Assembly (NCBI RefSeq): GCF_004785685.1
Contig: NZ_SRPF01000001.1
Span: forward strand, 682,001 to 746,000
Source of the DNA: Marinobacter confluentis
GTDB taxonomy: Bacteria > Pseudomonadota > Gammaproteobacteria > Pseudomonadales > Oleiphilaceae
Reading direction: 5' to 3'
DNA: 64,000 nucleotides
The notes under the pieces are model-generated. The model was not told the origin of the DNA. It saw only the letters and a list, made by a program, of their open reading frames with translations, and did not search any database. Position numbers and translations under genes: made by a program. Shown piece by piece: positions 8,126 through 17,678 of the stretch. The first letter of the stretch is position 1. Each line of letters opens with the position of its first letter.

Positions 8126-11100
8126 ATGACCGAAGCCTCTTCAGAGAAACACGCCAGACCATCCCGCGCCGATGACAGAATCCGGCTGCGGGAAGCCCAG
8201 CAGAAGCCGGTTACTTTTCCGGAATCCCTGCCGGTTTCCGAGCGTGTCGGGGATATTCGGAAGGCAATAGAGGACCATCAGGTGGTCATTATCGCGGGCG
8301 AGACTGGCTCCGGTAAGACCACCCAGATTCCCAAGATCTGCCTGGATATGGGTCGCGGTATCCAGGGGCTGATTGGCCACACCCAACCCCGCCGTATCGC
8401 CGCCCGCACGGTTGCCGCGCGGATTGCCGAAGAGCTGGGTGAGCGCACTGGCGAACAGGTGGGCTACCAGATCCGCTTCACAGATACCACCTCCGACCAG
8501 TCGCGCCTGAAGGTGATGACCGACGGCATTCTGCTGTCTGAGGTCCAGCACGACCGGTTTCTCAAGCGCTACGACACCATCATTATCGATGAGGCCCATG
8601 AGCGCAGCCTGAACATTGATTTCCTGCTGGGCTATCTGAAACAGCTTTTGCCCAAACGGCCCGACCTGAAAGTGATCATCACCTCGGCCACCATTGAGGT
8701 AGAGCGTTTCAGCGAGTTTTTCGGTGATGCGCCGGTGATTGAGGTCAGTGGCCGGACGTTTCCCGTCGACGTTCGCTATCGCCCCCTGGCCGGGGACGAC
8801 GAAGATCGGGACCAGGGTTGGAGCGATGGGGTGCTTCAGGCCCTGGAAGAAATTGAACAGCACGAAAGGTCCGAGAAAAAACCGCCCGGCGATGTGCTGA
8901 TCTTCCTGCCCGGTGAGCGGGAGATCCGCGGCCTGAGCAAGGCGCTGCGACATGCGGAACTGCGCCACACCGAAGTGTTGCCGCTGTATTCGCGGCTGAG
9001 CAACCAGGAGCAGAACCGGATATTCCAGAGCCACCCGGGCCGGCGTATTGTGCTGTCCACCAACGTGGCGGAAACCTCGCTGACGGTACCGGGTATCCGC
9101 TATGTGATCGATACCGGCATGGCCCGCATCAGCCGCTACAGTGTGCGCTCTAAAATCCAGCGCCTTCCCATTGAGCCCGTCTCCCAGGCCAGCGCCAACC
9201 AGCGGGCAGGGCGTTGTGGCCGGGTTGCCCCCGGTATCTGCTTCCGTCTGTATGATGAAACCGATTTTCTGAACCGGCCGGAATACACGGACCCTGAGAT
9301 CCTGCGCACCAATCTGGCGTCGGTCATTCTGCAGATGACCACGTCCGGTCTGGGGGAGATTCGACGTTTTCCGTTCCTGGAAGCGCCGGATCGTCGCATG
9401 ATTAACGATGGCTACAAGCTGCTGGAAGAACTCAGCGCCGTGGACGGCAAGCGCCGGGTTACGAAGCTGGGGCGGACCATGGCCAGGCTGCCGCTGGACC
9501 CGCGTCTGGCGCGAATGCTGGTGACGTCGTCCGAGCAGGGCAGCCTGGCGGAAACCCTGGTGGTGATTGCAGGGCTGAGCGTTCAGGACCCTCGCGAGCG
9601 GCCTCAGGAAAAACAGCAGGCGGCGGATCAGGCCCACGCGCCTTTCAATGATAAAGAGTCGGATTTCCTGACGCTGCTGAATATCTGGAATTTCTTTGAG
9701 GAGCAGCGCCAGGAGCTGTCCCAGAATCAGCTCAAGAAGGTATGCCAGAAGACGTTCCTGTCCTGGATGCGTATGCGGGAATGGCGGGACATTCACCGTC
9801 AGCTAACGCTGATCTGCAAACAGCAGAAGCTGAAACTGAATCCGGAAACCGCCAGTTATGCCGCTGTGCATAAGGCCATCGTGTCGGGCCTGTTGGGCCA
9901 GGTGGCGGTCAAGATCGAGAAGAAAGAGTACCTGGCGACGCGAAATCGCAAGGTGCTGATCTTTCCCGGCTCCAAAGTCTCCAAATCCTCCCCGAAATGG
10001 ATTGTCGCCGCCGAAATTGTTGAGACCAGCCGGGTGTTTGCCCGCATGGTGGCGAAAATCGAGCCGGAGTGGATCGAACCACTGGCGGGGCACGTGGTGA
10101 AACACCACTTTTTCGAGCCCCACTGGGAGCAGAAACGGGCTCAGGTCATGGGCTACGAAAAGGTCACCCTGTACGGCCTGGATATTGTACCCAGCCGCCG
10201 CATCCCCTACAGCAAGGTTGACCCGGCGGAATGCCGAAATCTGTTCATCCGCCGTGCGCTGGTGGACGGGGATTACCAGTCCAGAGCGCCCTTTATTGCC
10301 CGCAACCGGGAGTTGCTGGAATCGGTTGAAGATCTTGAGAAAAAGACCCGCCGCCGGGACCTGCTGGTGGATGATGAAACCCTGGTGGAGTTTTACGATA
10401 AGCGCCTGCCCGATGACATTGTCAGCGGTTCGCATTTTGAGCGCTGGTGGAAACAGCTGGACGCCGAAACCCTGAAATCCCTGGAGCTGACCGAATCAGA
10501 CATTCTGCAGCGGCCCGTGGATGAACAGGCGGGCGCCCTCTATCCGGATTTTCTGGAATGGGAGGGGGTTAAATACCCCTTGAGCTATGAATTTGAGCCA
10601 ACCAGCGAGCGGGACGGGGTGACCCTGCAGGCGCCGATCATGGCTCTGAAGCAGCTACCGGCCCGGCGCCTGGAGTGGCTGGTTCCCGGCCTGCTGCGGG
10701 AAAAGTGCATTGCACTGGTCAAAGGGCTGCCCAAGGCCCTGCGCCGAAATTTCGTACCGGTTCCGGATTTTGTTGATGCCGCCGTGGAAAACCTGCAGCC
10801 ATCCAACGAACCCCTGACCCTGCAGCTGGCGGAACAGCTGAGGAAAATGACCGGCGTGCGGATTCCGCCGGATGCCTGGTCTGAATCCGATCTGCCCAAC
10901 CATCTACGGATGAACCTGCGGGTGGTGGACGATGCCGGTAAACCGATTGCCGAGGGCCGGGAAACCGAAAATCTGCAGAGCGAGCTGGAGAGCCGTGCCC
11001 AGGATGCACTTTCCCAGGCAACCACCAGCGAGCGCCAAAAGCCCAGCGAGAAGCCGGTCACCGAATGGAATTTTGGCGATCTGGCCCACTCAGTCACCAC

Positions 11101-11908
11101 ACAGAAGGGCGGCATGGAGGTCACGGTTTACCCGGCCCTGGAAGACCTTGGCGATTCTGTCCGTCAGATCCAGTGCCTGGATCCGCTGACCGCAGAGGAT
11201 TCGACCCGCAAAGCGGTGGCGCGTCTGATGCTGATCCGTTTCGGGAATACCCTGGAAGGGCTGGAGCGCAAGCTGCGCCGGTTCAAGGATTCGGCGCTGA
11301 TGTTTGCCCCGGTTGGCCAGTCCCGGGTGCTATTGGATGACCTGCTGGTATCCACGGCGATAGAACATTTTCTCAGTGATTCGCTACCCCGGTCTGAATC
11401 GGCGTTCCGCCAGTGCTTTGAAAGCCGGCGCGGCGACTATATTCCGGCGCTGGAAGCCGCCGATGCACGCCTGCATCAGGCCATGGCCGGTTACCACGCG
11501 GTGATGAAGCAGCTGAAGGGCAAGATTGACCTTGCCGTGGCCAATAGCCTGGCAGACCTGAAGTTCCAGATGCAGAACCTGGTGTATCCGGGCTTTCTGG
11601 TGGAAACGCCGTCGGAATGGCTGGCCTGTTTTGGGCGGTATTTCGAGGCCGCCGGTATCCGCTTCGAGAAGATGCGCCGGGAAATGGGCCGGGAGCGGGA
11701 ATTCCTGCACACCATTGAGCCTTTATGGGCGCGTTATGCAACAAAGCGGGAGCAGCAGCAACGCCAGGGCGTTCGCGACCCGGAACTGGTGGTTTACCGC
11801 TGGATGCTGGAAGAATTCCGGGTGTCTTTCTTTGCACAACAATTGGGCACCGCCATGCCGGTGTCGGTAAAACGCCTGGACCGGCAGTGGGAGAAAACGC
11901 GGGTTTAA
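8126..11908 (+). CDS. hrpA: ATP-dependent RNA helicase HrpA
   Basis: 1260 residues, close to E. coli HrpA (1300). DEAH-box helicase: Walker A GETGSGKTT (about residues 65-73), DEAHERSLN as motif II, SAT as motif III, and QRAGRCGRV as motif VI, then the helicase-associated region and the long C-terminal HrpA-specific domain (DUF3418). HrpA acts on mRNA and can rescue stalled ribosomes in E. coli. The start is the ATG at 8126; the longer frame from 8054 would overlap the fadD terminator and adds a non-conserved tail. It stands alone as a transcription unit. Confidence 0.95.
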   Translation: MTEASSEKHARPSRADDRIRLREAQQKPVTFPESLPVSERVGDIRKAIEDHQVVIIAGETGSGKTTQIPKICLDMGRGIQGLIGHTQPRRIAARTVAARIAEELGERTGEQVGYQIRFTDTTSDQSRLKVMTDGILLSEVQHDRFLKRYDTIIIDEAHERSLNIDFLLGYLKQLLPKRPDLKVIITSATIEVERFSEFFGDAPVIEVSGRTFPVDVRYRPLAGDDEDRDQGWSDGVLQALEEIEQHERSEKKPPGDVLIFLPGEREIRGLSKALRHAELRHTEVLPLYSRLSNQEQNRIFQSHPGRRIVLSTNVAETSLTVPGIRYVIDTGMARISRYSVRSKIQRLPIEPVSQASANQRAGRCGRVAPGICFRLYDETDFLNRPEYTDPEILRTNLASVILQMTTSGLGEIRRFPFLEAPDRRMINDGYKLLEELSAVDGKRRVTKLGRTMARLPLDPRLARMLVTSSEQGSLAETLVVIAGLSVQDPRERPQEKQQAADQAHAPFNDKESDFLTLLNIWNFFEEQRQELSQNQLKKVCQKTFLSWMRMREWRDIHRQLTLICKQQKLKLNPETASYAAVHKAIVSGLLGQVAVKIEKKEYLATRNRKVLIFPGSKVSKSSPKWIVAAEIVETSRVFARMVAKIEPEWIEPLAGHVVKHHFFEPHWEQKRAQVMGYEKVTLYGLDIVPSRRIPYSKVDPAECRNLFIRRALVDGDYQSRAPFIARNRELLESVEDLEKKTRRRDLLVDDETLVEFYDKRLPDDIVSGSHFERWWKQLDAETLKSLELTESDILQRPVDEQAGALYPDFLEWEGVKYPLSYEFEPTSERDGVTLQAPIMALKQLPARRLEWLVPGLLREKCIALVKGLPKALRRNFVPVPDFVDAAVENLQPSNEPLTLQLAEQLRKMTGVRIPPDAWSESDLPNHLRMNLRVVDDAGKPIAEGRETENLQSELESRAQDALSQATTSERQKPSEKPVTEWNFGDLAHSVTTQKGGMEVTVYPALEDLGDSVRQIQCLDPLTAEDSTRKAVARLMLIRFGNTLEGLERKLRRFKDSALMFAPVGQSRVLLDDLLVSTAIEHFLSDSLPRSESAFRQCFESRRGDYIPALEAADARLHQAMAGYHAVMKQLKGKIDLAVANSLADLKFQMQNLVYPGFLVETPSEWLACFGRYFEAAGIRFEKMRREMGREREFLHTIEPLWARYATKREQQQRQGVRDPELVVYRWMLEEFRVSFFAQQLGTAMPVSVKRLDRQWEKTRV

Positions 11909-12009
11909 GACTTTTGTCTCCCGCAGCAAAAAGCCGGGATTGTGTTAGTATTTGCTGCAGAACCATGACTTTCTGGTGTCTTTTTCATTAAATTTGACGA
12001 GGGGTTAGC

Positions 12010-13131
12010 GTGATAAAAGCCGTCATCAGCGGAACCGGGCTCTACACTCCGCCAGCGACCATCAGCAACGATGAACTGGTCAGCGCTTTCAACGCCTATG
12101 TAGAGCGCCACAATTCAGAGCACGCCGATGAAATTGCCAAAGGCGAGCGTGAGGCACTTCAGCCCTCGTCTTCAGCGTTCATCGAAAAGGCTTCCGGTAT
12201 CAAAAGCCGCCATGTCATCGATAAGGAGGGCATTCTAGACCCAGAGCGGATGTGCCCGAATATTCCTGATCGCCCGAACGACGAGCCGTCCGTGCAGTGC
12301 GAAATGGCGATCGCCGCCTGTAACGAGGCCCTGAAGCAGGCCGGCAAAACCGCCGCAGATGTGGATGCACTGATTGTCGCCTGTTCGAATCTTCAGCGAG
12401 CCTATCCCGCGGTGTCTGTGGAAGTGCAGGATGCCCTGGGAATCGAAGGCTTTGCCTATGACATGAACGTGGCCTGCAGTTCCGCCACCTTTGGCCTGCA
12501 GGCGGCACAGAACGCCGTTGAGAATGGCTCTGCCCGGGCTGTCCTGGTGGTCAGCCCGGAAATCTGTTCAGGGCACCTGAACTTCCGTGATCGCGACAGC
12601 CATTTCATTTTTGGTGATGCGTGCACCGCTATCCTGGTTGAGCGTGAGGAGAATGTAACGGCGGGGCAGGGCTTCGAAATTCAAGGAACCAGCCTGAAAA
12701 CAAAGTTCTCCAATGCCATTCGCAACAACTTCGGTTTCCTGAACCGTGCCGACAAGTCCGGCGTGAACAAACCCGACAAGCTGTTTGTGCAGCAGGGGCG
12801 CAAAGTGTTCAAGGAGGTGTCACCGCTGGTGGCAGAGACCATCCTCAAGCAACTCGGCTCCCTGTCGCTGGATGCTTCAGAACTCAAACGTATGTGGTTG
12901 CACCAGGCCAATCTCAACATGAACCAGCTGATCGCCCGCAAGGTGCTCGGCAGGGACGCAACCACGGAAGAGGCGCCGGTGATTCTGGATGAGTATGCCA
13001 ACACCAGCTCTGCCGGTTCCATCATCGCCTTCCATAAGAACAAAGCGGATTTCAGCAGCGGCGAACTGGGCGTGATCTGCTCCTTTGGTGCTGGGTATTC
13101 GATTGGCAGCGTGGTGATCCGGCGCCGCTGA
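12010..13131 (+). CDS. Beta-ketoacyl-ACP synthase III-type enzyme
   Basis: 373 residues, longer than E. coli FabH (317) because of an insertion of about 60 residues after the N-terminal strand (residues 24-85). The thiolase-fold triad is intact: Cys156 in NVACSSATFG, His298 in WLHQANLNM and Asn331 in ANTSSAGS. GTG start with GAGGGG about eight bases upstream. The length and the N-terminal pattern GTGLYTP...SNDELV recall the Pseudomonas PA3286-type enzyme, which condenses medium-chain acyl-CoA with malonyl-ACP and so feeds beta-oxidation products into synthesis; that link is from memory of the family and not checked. It is probably not the housekeeping FabH, since no other fab genes are adjacent. 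Confidence 0.85.
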   Translation: MIKAVISGTGLYTPPATISNDELVSAFNAYVERHNSEHADEIAKGEREALQPSSSAFIEKASGIKSRHVIDKEGILDPERMCPNIPDRPNDEPSVQCEMAIAACNEALKQAGKTAADVDALIVACSNLQRAYPAVSVEVQDALGIEGFAYDMNVACSSATFGLQAAQNAVENGSARAVLVVSPEICSGHLNFRDRDSHFIFGDACTAILVEREENVTAGQGFEIQGTSLKTKFSNAIRNNFGFLNRADKSGVNKPDKLFVQQGRKVFKEVSPLVAETILKQLGSLSLDASELKRMWLHQANLNMNQLIARKVLGRDATTEEAPVILDEYANTSSAGSIIAFHKNKADFSSGELGVICSFGAGYSIGSVVIRRR

Positions 13132-13166
13132 TTCCTGCCTTGCGACGCCGTAGCTTTTAGCCGCTT

Positions 13167-13580
13167 TCAGTTTTCTGAGGCGGCGAGGGCTCTGAGTGTG
13201 TCCGGCAGAGGCGCAGAGGTTCTGTTTTTCCGGTCAAACCAGACGATTTTTGCATAGCCTTCTGCGTATAATGCGCCGGAGTACGCGTCTACGAGCGTAT
13301 GGTAAGTGTCAAGACTGGTATTGCCGGCCTTGTCCGCGTATGTTCGAACCTCAACGGTGGCAGGGTGGCTGAGCTCTTTCAGAAAGGTCGCGCTGGTCTT
13401 GATGATTACCGGGCCGTCCGGCTCGCTTTCCGCCCCCAGTTCAAGAGATGCCAGCCATGTAATCCGGGCCTCTTCGAAAAAGCGGAAATAAACCGTATTA
13501 TTGGCGTGGCCGTAAGCATCCATATCTCCCCACCTTAGTGGCATGGACAGCGTGCTTACCAGATTTCCGGGAACGGACAT
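13167..13580 (-). CDS. 4-hydroxybenzoyl-CoA/acyl-CoA thioesterase family protein
   Basis: 137 residues, one hot-dog domain. The thioesterase signature RWGDMDAYGHANNTVYFRFF is present; the Asp in D-x-D-x-x-G-H-x-N-N is the catalytic residue in the family. It should hydrolyse an acyl-CoA, substrate unknown. The start is the ATG at 13580, which has AGGAGT about eight bases upstream; the longer frame adds 25 residues without family likeness. It is convergent with the ketoacyl synthase (35 bases) and divergent from mlaA, sharing an 89-base promoter region. Confidence 0.85.
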   Translation of the reverse strand: MSVPGNLVSTLSMPLRWGDMDAYGHANNTVYFRFFEEARITWLASLELGAESEPDGPVIIKTSATFLKELSHPATVEVRTYADKAGNTSLDTYHTLVDAYSGALYAEGYAKIVWFDRKNRTSAPLPDTLRALAASEN

Positions 13581-13669
13581 CGTTTTACTCCTGTTGCGGG
13601 ATGTTCGGTCTAGTCGAGTGTCGGTATTCTTGTCAGAACCACGTGAAATTAACAAATTCAGGTCAACGA

Positions 13670-14461
13670 ATGAATCAAGCAGGTCACCGACACAGAGCGC
13701 TCTGGGTCTTCATCATATTATTCTTCAGCCCCGTTGCCGGGCTTGCCCAGAATGTTCAGCCCTACAACGAGTCTTCGCAGCAGGACATGGATGACAGGGC
13801 AGCGGCCGAGCGCGACCCCTACGAAGACTGGAACCGCAAAGTCTACCGATTTAATGAAGTGATCGACGACTGGTTCCTGCGCCCGGTAGCAAAAACCTAC
13901 CGCACCTTCATGCCGCCGGTGGCTGATCGGGCTGTGACCAATTTCTTCAATAACCTGACCGAGATCCGCAACCTGGCGAACAGCCTGCTCCAGCTAAAGC
14001 CTGAATCAGCGGTGGTGGCAACGGGACGGTTCACCTACAACACCATCTTTGGTCTGGGCGGGTTGTTTGATGTGGCGACCGCATTTGATCTTCCTGAACG
14101 CCCGGAGGATTTTGGCCAGACCCTGGGTTACTGGGGGGTGGGGTCAGGGCCCTATCTGATGCTACCGTTCATGGGGCCGTCCAACCCCCGGGATTTTGGT
14201 GGTTTCATGACCGACAACCTCCTTTTACCATCCTTCTGGGATCTTGCCGAGGAGCCGGAAGTCTATGCGGCAAGGGTGCTTCAGGTGGTGGACAAGCGCG
14301 CTGACCTGATTCCGGCCGAGGGTTTCATTTCCGGCGACGAATACATATTCGTTCGCAATGCCTACCTGCAGCGCCGGGCCTATCTGATCAATGATGGACG
14401 AACCACCAATGACCCGTTCGCCAGTGATGACGACGAAGATCTCATGCTAGAGGACTTTTAA
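13670..14461 (+). CDS. mlaA: MlaA/VacJ family phospholipid transport protein
   Basis: 263 residues. MlaA sits in the outer membrane and removes misplaced phospholipids from the outer leaflet, passing them to MlaC and the MlaFEDB transporter. The core is typical: DPYEDWNRKVYRFNE, then GGLFDVA, the GQTLGYWGVGSGPYLMLP signature and GPSNPRD. The N-terminus (residues 1-26) is a signal peptide ending SPVAGLAQ but has no Cys, so no lipobox, unlike most MlaA proteins. The start at 13670 has only a weak AGGT upstream. The patatin-like lipase follows 14 bases after the stop, pointing to a shared lipid role. Confidence 0.9.
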   Translation: MNQAGHRHRALWVFIILFFSPVAGLAQNVQPYNESSQQDMDDRAAAERDPYEDWNRKVYRFNEVIDDWFLRPVAKTYRTFMPPVADRAVTNFFNNLTEIRNLANSLLQLKPESAVVATGRFTYNTIFGLGGLFDVATAFDLPERPEDFGQTLGYWGVGSGPYLMLPFMGPSNPRDFGGFMTDNLLLPSFWDLAEEPEVYAARVLQVVDKRADLIPAEGFISGDEYIFVRNAYLQRRAYLINDGRTTNDPFASDDDEDLMLEDF

Positions 14462-14475
14462 CCGAGGTTGTTGCA

Positions 14476-15963
14476 ATGGCAGATGGCAGAATACGGAAAT
14501 TCCGCAAGATGCTGGCCGAGGCGCCGAATTACGAAGCGTGGAAAGCAGCCGCTCTTGAACTCGATTTTCTGGAAGGCAACGTTGACTGGAAGGAAGATTT
14601 TGCCTCTGACCTCTATCATTACGAGCTGGTCTACGATCGGCTGAGTAACCTTAGGCACTATCGGCAGCAGAATGACATGGACAGGCTCAAGCGCGCCCTG
14701 CGCGAAGGTCTGCACCATGACCTGGGCAATATGGGGAATGCCGCGCTTTATGCCCGCTCACGGGTGGGCACCAAACACCTGATTGAAGAATACATTACCC
14801 AGGTGTGCGAATCCCTGGACTATCTCTGCGACACTCCCGATCCGAACTTTCCGGGCCCGGACAAGCTCCAGTTTTTCCGCGATACCCTGACCAGCTTTGG
14901 CCGCCCGGCGCTGCTGCTCAGTGGCGGGGCGTCCCTTGGCATCTTCCATTTTGGCGTGATAAAGGCGCTCTGGGAAAAAGGGCTGCTGCCCCAGGTCGTT
15001 GCCGGTTCCAGCATCGGGGCCATCATCGCCGGTATTCTGGGCGTTCACAGCGATGCCGAAATTCCCGAGATGCTGGTGCCGGAAACCCATAATCTGAATG
15101 CCTGGAAGTGGCGGGGGCTTCTCAGCGCGGTGCGCGGCGATGGCCTGATGGACCAGCAGACCCTGAAAGAGTGTCTGCGGTCGAATATTGGCGAGTACAC
15201 CTTTGAAGAAGCGTTCCAGCGGTCGGGCCGGTCGATCAATGTCAGCGTGTCGCCCGTTCAGGCGCATCAGCAGGCCCGGTTGCTGTGCGGCTATACCTCG
15301 CCCTACCTGTTGGTGTGGAGTGCGGTGCTGGCCAGTGCCGCCGTTCCAGGGATATTCCCGCCGGTTACGTTGATGAAGAAAGACATTGCCGGCAACGTAC
15401 TGCCCTATATGTCGCGGCTGAGATTCGTTGATGGTTCGGTGGTCAGTGATCTGCCGATTGAGCGCCTGATGCACCTCTACGATGTGAACTTTACCATTGT
15501 CAGCCAGACCAACCCCCACGTTGTGCCTTTCCTGAACAGCCGGGGCCGGGATGAAAAACTGAAACTCAGCAATATTCCCATGCACCTGCTCAAGGCCGAA
15601 GTCCAGTTTCATGGCCAGGGCCTGTTCGATTACCTGCGTAAGCGGGTCAGGCCGGAAGTGCTCAGACAGATGTCCGGCCAGATGCACTCGATTCTTGGAC
15701 AGCGGTATTCCGGTGACGTTACCATCGCGCCCTCCTATCGCCTGAAAGACTATCGCCGGATGCTGGCAAACCCGGACCCGGCCTGGGTCAAGGAAATGAT
15801 CCTGCAGGGCGAAAGGGCCACCTGGCCGAAAATTTCCATGATCCGCTCTCACGCCCGGATCTCGAAAACCCTGGAGCGCTGCATCCGCCGTCTGAAAAGT
15901 CAACAGGGCCGGCCAACGGCTGAATTGCGCCTGATAAGCCAGTCCGAACCCGGAATGTCCTGA
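14476..15963 (+). CDS. DUF3336/patatin-like triacylglycerol lipase or phospholipase
   Basis: 495 residues. The N-terminal 130 residues match the DUF3336 region found in front of patatin domains in yeast Tgl3/4/5-type lipases and some bacterial proteins. The patatin domain (about 135-350) has the oxyanion loop SGGASLG, the nucleophile motif GSSIG and the catalytic Asp in DGS. It should release fatty acids from stored or membrane lipids. No signal peptide is seen, so it is probably cytoplasmic or peripheral on the inner membrane. It follows mlaA by 14 bases and precedes exeA by one base, so all may be co-transcribed. Confidence 0.85.
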   Translation: MADGRIRKFRKMLAEAPNYEAWKAAALELDFLEGNVDWKEDFASDLYHYELVYDRLSNLRHYRQQNDMDRLKRALREGLHHDLGNMGNAALYARSRVGTKHLIEEYITQVCESLDYLCDTPDPNFPGPDKLQFFRDTLTSFGRPALLLSGGASLGIFHFGVIKALWEKGLLPQVVAGSSIGAIIAGILGVHSDAEIPEMLVPETHNLNAWKWRGLLSAVRGDGLMDQQTLKECLRSNIGEYTFEEAFQRSGRSINVSVSPVQAHQQARLLCGYTSPYLLVWSAVLASAAVPGIFPPVTLMKKDIAGNVLPYMSRLRFVDGSVVSDLPIERLMHLYDVNFTIVSQTNPHVVPFLNSRGRDEKLKLSNIPMHLLKAEVQFHGQGLFDYLRKRVRPEVLRQMSGQMHSILGQRYSGDVTIAPSYRLKDYRRMLANPDPAWVKEMILQGERATWPKISMIRSHARISKTLERCIRRLKSQQGRPTAELRLISQSEPGMS

Positions 15964-15964
15964 G

Positions 15965-17677
15965 ATGTATTACGACTTTTTCGGCTTTCGCGAGCCGCCT
16001 TTCTCGATTTCTCCGGACCCTCGATACCTCTACCTGAGTGAGCGTCATAAAGAAGCGCTTGCCCATCTGATGTACGGGGTACAGGGGCAGGGCGGGTTTA
16101 TCGTGATCACCGGTGAAGTGGGTACCGGAAAAACCACGGTCAGCCGCTGCTTCATCGAAAACGTGCCTGATCACGTGGATATCGCCCTGGTGCTGAACCC
16201 AAGGCTGTCCGCCCGAGAGTTGCTGTCGGCCATCTGTGACGAGCTGGAAATTGCCCACGCCCCCGCGGCTTCCATAAAGGAACTGGTGAGCCTGATCAAT
16301 GATGATCTGCTGGAAGCCTATGCGGCAGGCCGTCACAAGGTATTGATGATTGATGAGGCCCAGAATCTGTCCGCGGCGGTTCTGGAGCAGTTGCGCCTGC
16401 TGACGAATCTGGAGACGGCGGAAAAGAAACTGCTGCAGATTGTACTGCTGGGCCAGCCGGAGCTTCAGGACATGCTGGCCTTACCCCAGCTTCGCCAGCT
16501 CAACCAGCGGGTGACCGCCCGTTACCACCTTGAAGGTCTGGAAAGACGGGAAATCGATGCCTACGTTCGTTACCGCCTGGCAGTGGCGGGCCTGCGGGGT
16601 GAGATTTTCAGCGAAAGCGCGTTGAGAGCCCTTTACCGCCACTCCCAGGGCATCCCCAGGCTGATCAACCTGATCTGCGACCGGGCCCTGCTTGGTGCTT
16701 ACGCCCAGGGTGAACACCACATCACCCCGGGTCTGATTCGAAAGGCCGCGCTTGAAGTCAATGGTCGGGGGGCGACGGGTTCCCGGGGCAAGTCGACCCG
16801 GTGGTTACTGGTTGGGTCGGTGGCGGCCAGTGCCGTGCTTGCGGTATTGCTGAGCCTACAATGGGCCGGTGTAGGCGTCGATGGGTCTGATGGCCAACTG
16901 GCTGGTCAGGAACCTGTCACGGTGGTCGGCAACGAGAATTTTATGGGTACCGTTGAGCGTGTGGAGCCTGTGGATAGCAACGAAAATGGGCCTGCTGCCC
17001 CGGCAAGCCCCGCCGAGCCAGTGGTCGCCGATTTCAGCTTTGATAACCGGCTGCCAACCCTGGGCAGGGCTTTTGAACATCTGTTCGGGGTCTGGGGCCG
17101 GGAGTATGAGACGTCCCAGGCGCCCATTGCCTGCGATTTTGCCGAAACCCAGGGCCTGCGATGTCTGGAAACACGAATGTCGCGCCAGGGTCTGCTTTTT
17201 CTCAATCGCCCGGCCATTCTCCATCTGCGGGACGATGCGGGACAGGCCGGATACCTTGTGCTCAGATCCCTGTCAGGCAAGAACGCGGTTATTGTAGGCG
17301 TTGATGGCAAACAGCAGGTGGCTTTCGACAGCATCGAACCCTTCTGGCACGGACAGTTCACGGTACTCTGGGAATTGCCGCCCTATGAAGCGCTGCCTGG
17401 TAATGGCCGTGGGGAGAACCCGGTTGACGAACAGGTCTGGCTCAGCGCCCGGCTGATGGAATTGGCCGGGCAGCTCGCGGAAGACAGAGCGGAGGAAGAC
17501 CAGGTCGTGCGTATGGATTCTGGTGAGCAGGTGCGTTGGTACCAGTCCAGGAAAGGGCTCACCGTTGACGGCATTGCCGGGGCCATGACCCTGATCCAGA
17601 TGAACAATGACCTGCAAACACCAGTGCCTCGCCTGGACCAACCCGAGCGTCTGAATGATCAGGCGGGGGCCGGCTGA
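15965..17677 (+). CDS. ExeA/GspA-type AAA ATPase with peptidoglycan-binding tail
   Basis: 570 residues. It starts MYYDFFGFREPPF, the usual ExeA/GspA opening. The AAA domain has Walker A GEVGTGKTT (residues 50-58) and Walker B LMIDEAQN. A membrane helix lies near 283-303, followed by a periplasmic part with a papain-like/C39-like module and a C-terminal peptidoglycan-binding repeat (QVRWYQSRKGLTVDGIAG). In Aeromonas, ExeA and ExeB help the type II secretin cross the wall. The gspB-like gene follows one base after the stop. No other type II secretion gene is in the window. The pair could also serve another secretin, such as that of type IV pili; this is inference. Confidence 0.85.
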   Translation: MYYDFFGFREPPFSISPDPRYLYLSERHKEALAHLMYGVQGQGGFIVITGEVGTGKTTVSRCFIENVPDHVDIALVLNPRLSARELLSAICDELEIAHAPAASIKELVSLINDDLLEAYAAGRHKVLMIDEAQNLSAAVLEQLRLLTNLETAEKKLLQIVLLGQPELQDMLALPQLRQLNQRVTARYHLEGLERREIDAYVRYRLAVAGLRGEIFSESALRALYRHSQGIPRLINLICDRALLGAYAQGEHHITPGLIRKAALEVNGRGATGSRGKSTRWLLVGSVAASAVLAVLLSLQWAGVGVDGSDGQLAGQEPVTVVGNENFMGTVERVEPVDSNENGPAAPASPAEPVVADFSFDNRLPTLGRAFEHLFGVWGREYETSQAPIACDFAETQGLRCLETRMSRQGLLFLNRPAILHLRDDAGQAGYLVLRSLSGKNAVIVGVDGKQQVAFDSIEPFWHGQFTVLWELPPYEALPGNGRGENPVDEQVWLSARLMELAGQLAEDRAEEDQVVRMDSGEQVRWYQSRKGLTVDGIAGAMTLIQMNNDLQTPVPRLDQPERLNDQAGAG

Positions 17678-17678
17678 T

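Noticed and set aside
8141..9796. 551-residue open frame on the minus strand inside hrpA
   Set aside because: It mirrors the hrpA coding frame; the protein has low-complexity composition, no domain and no ribosome-binding site, while hrpA is clearly conserved.
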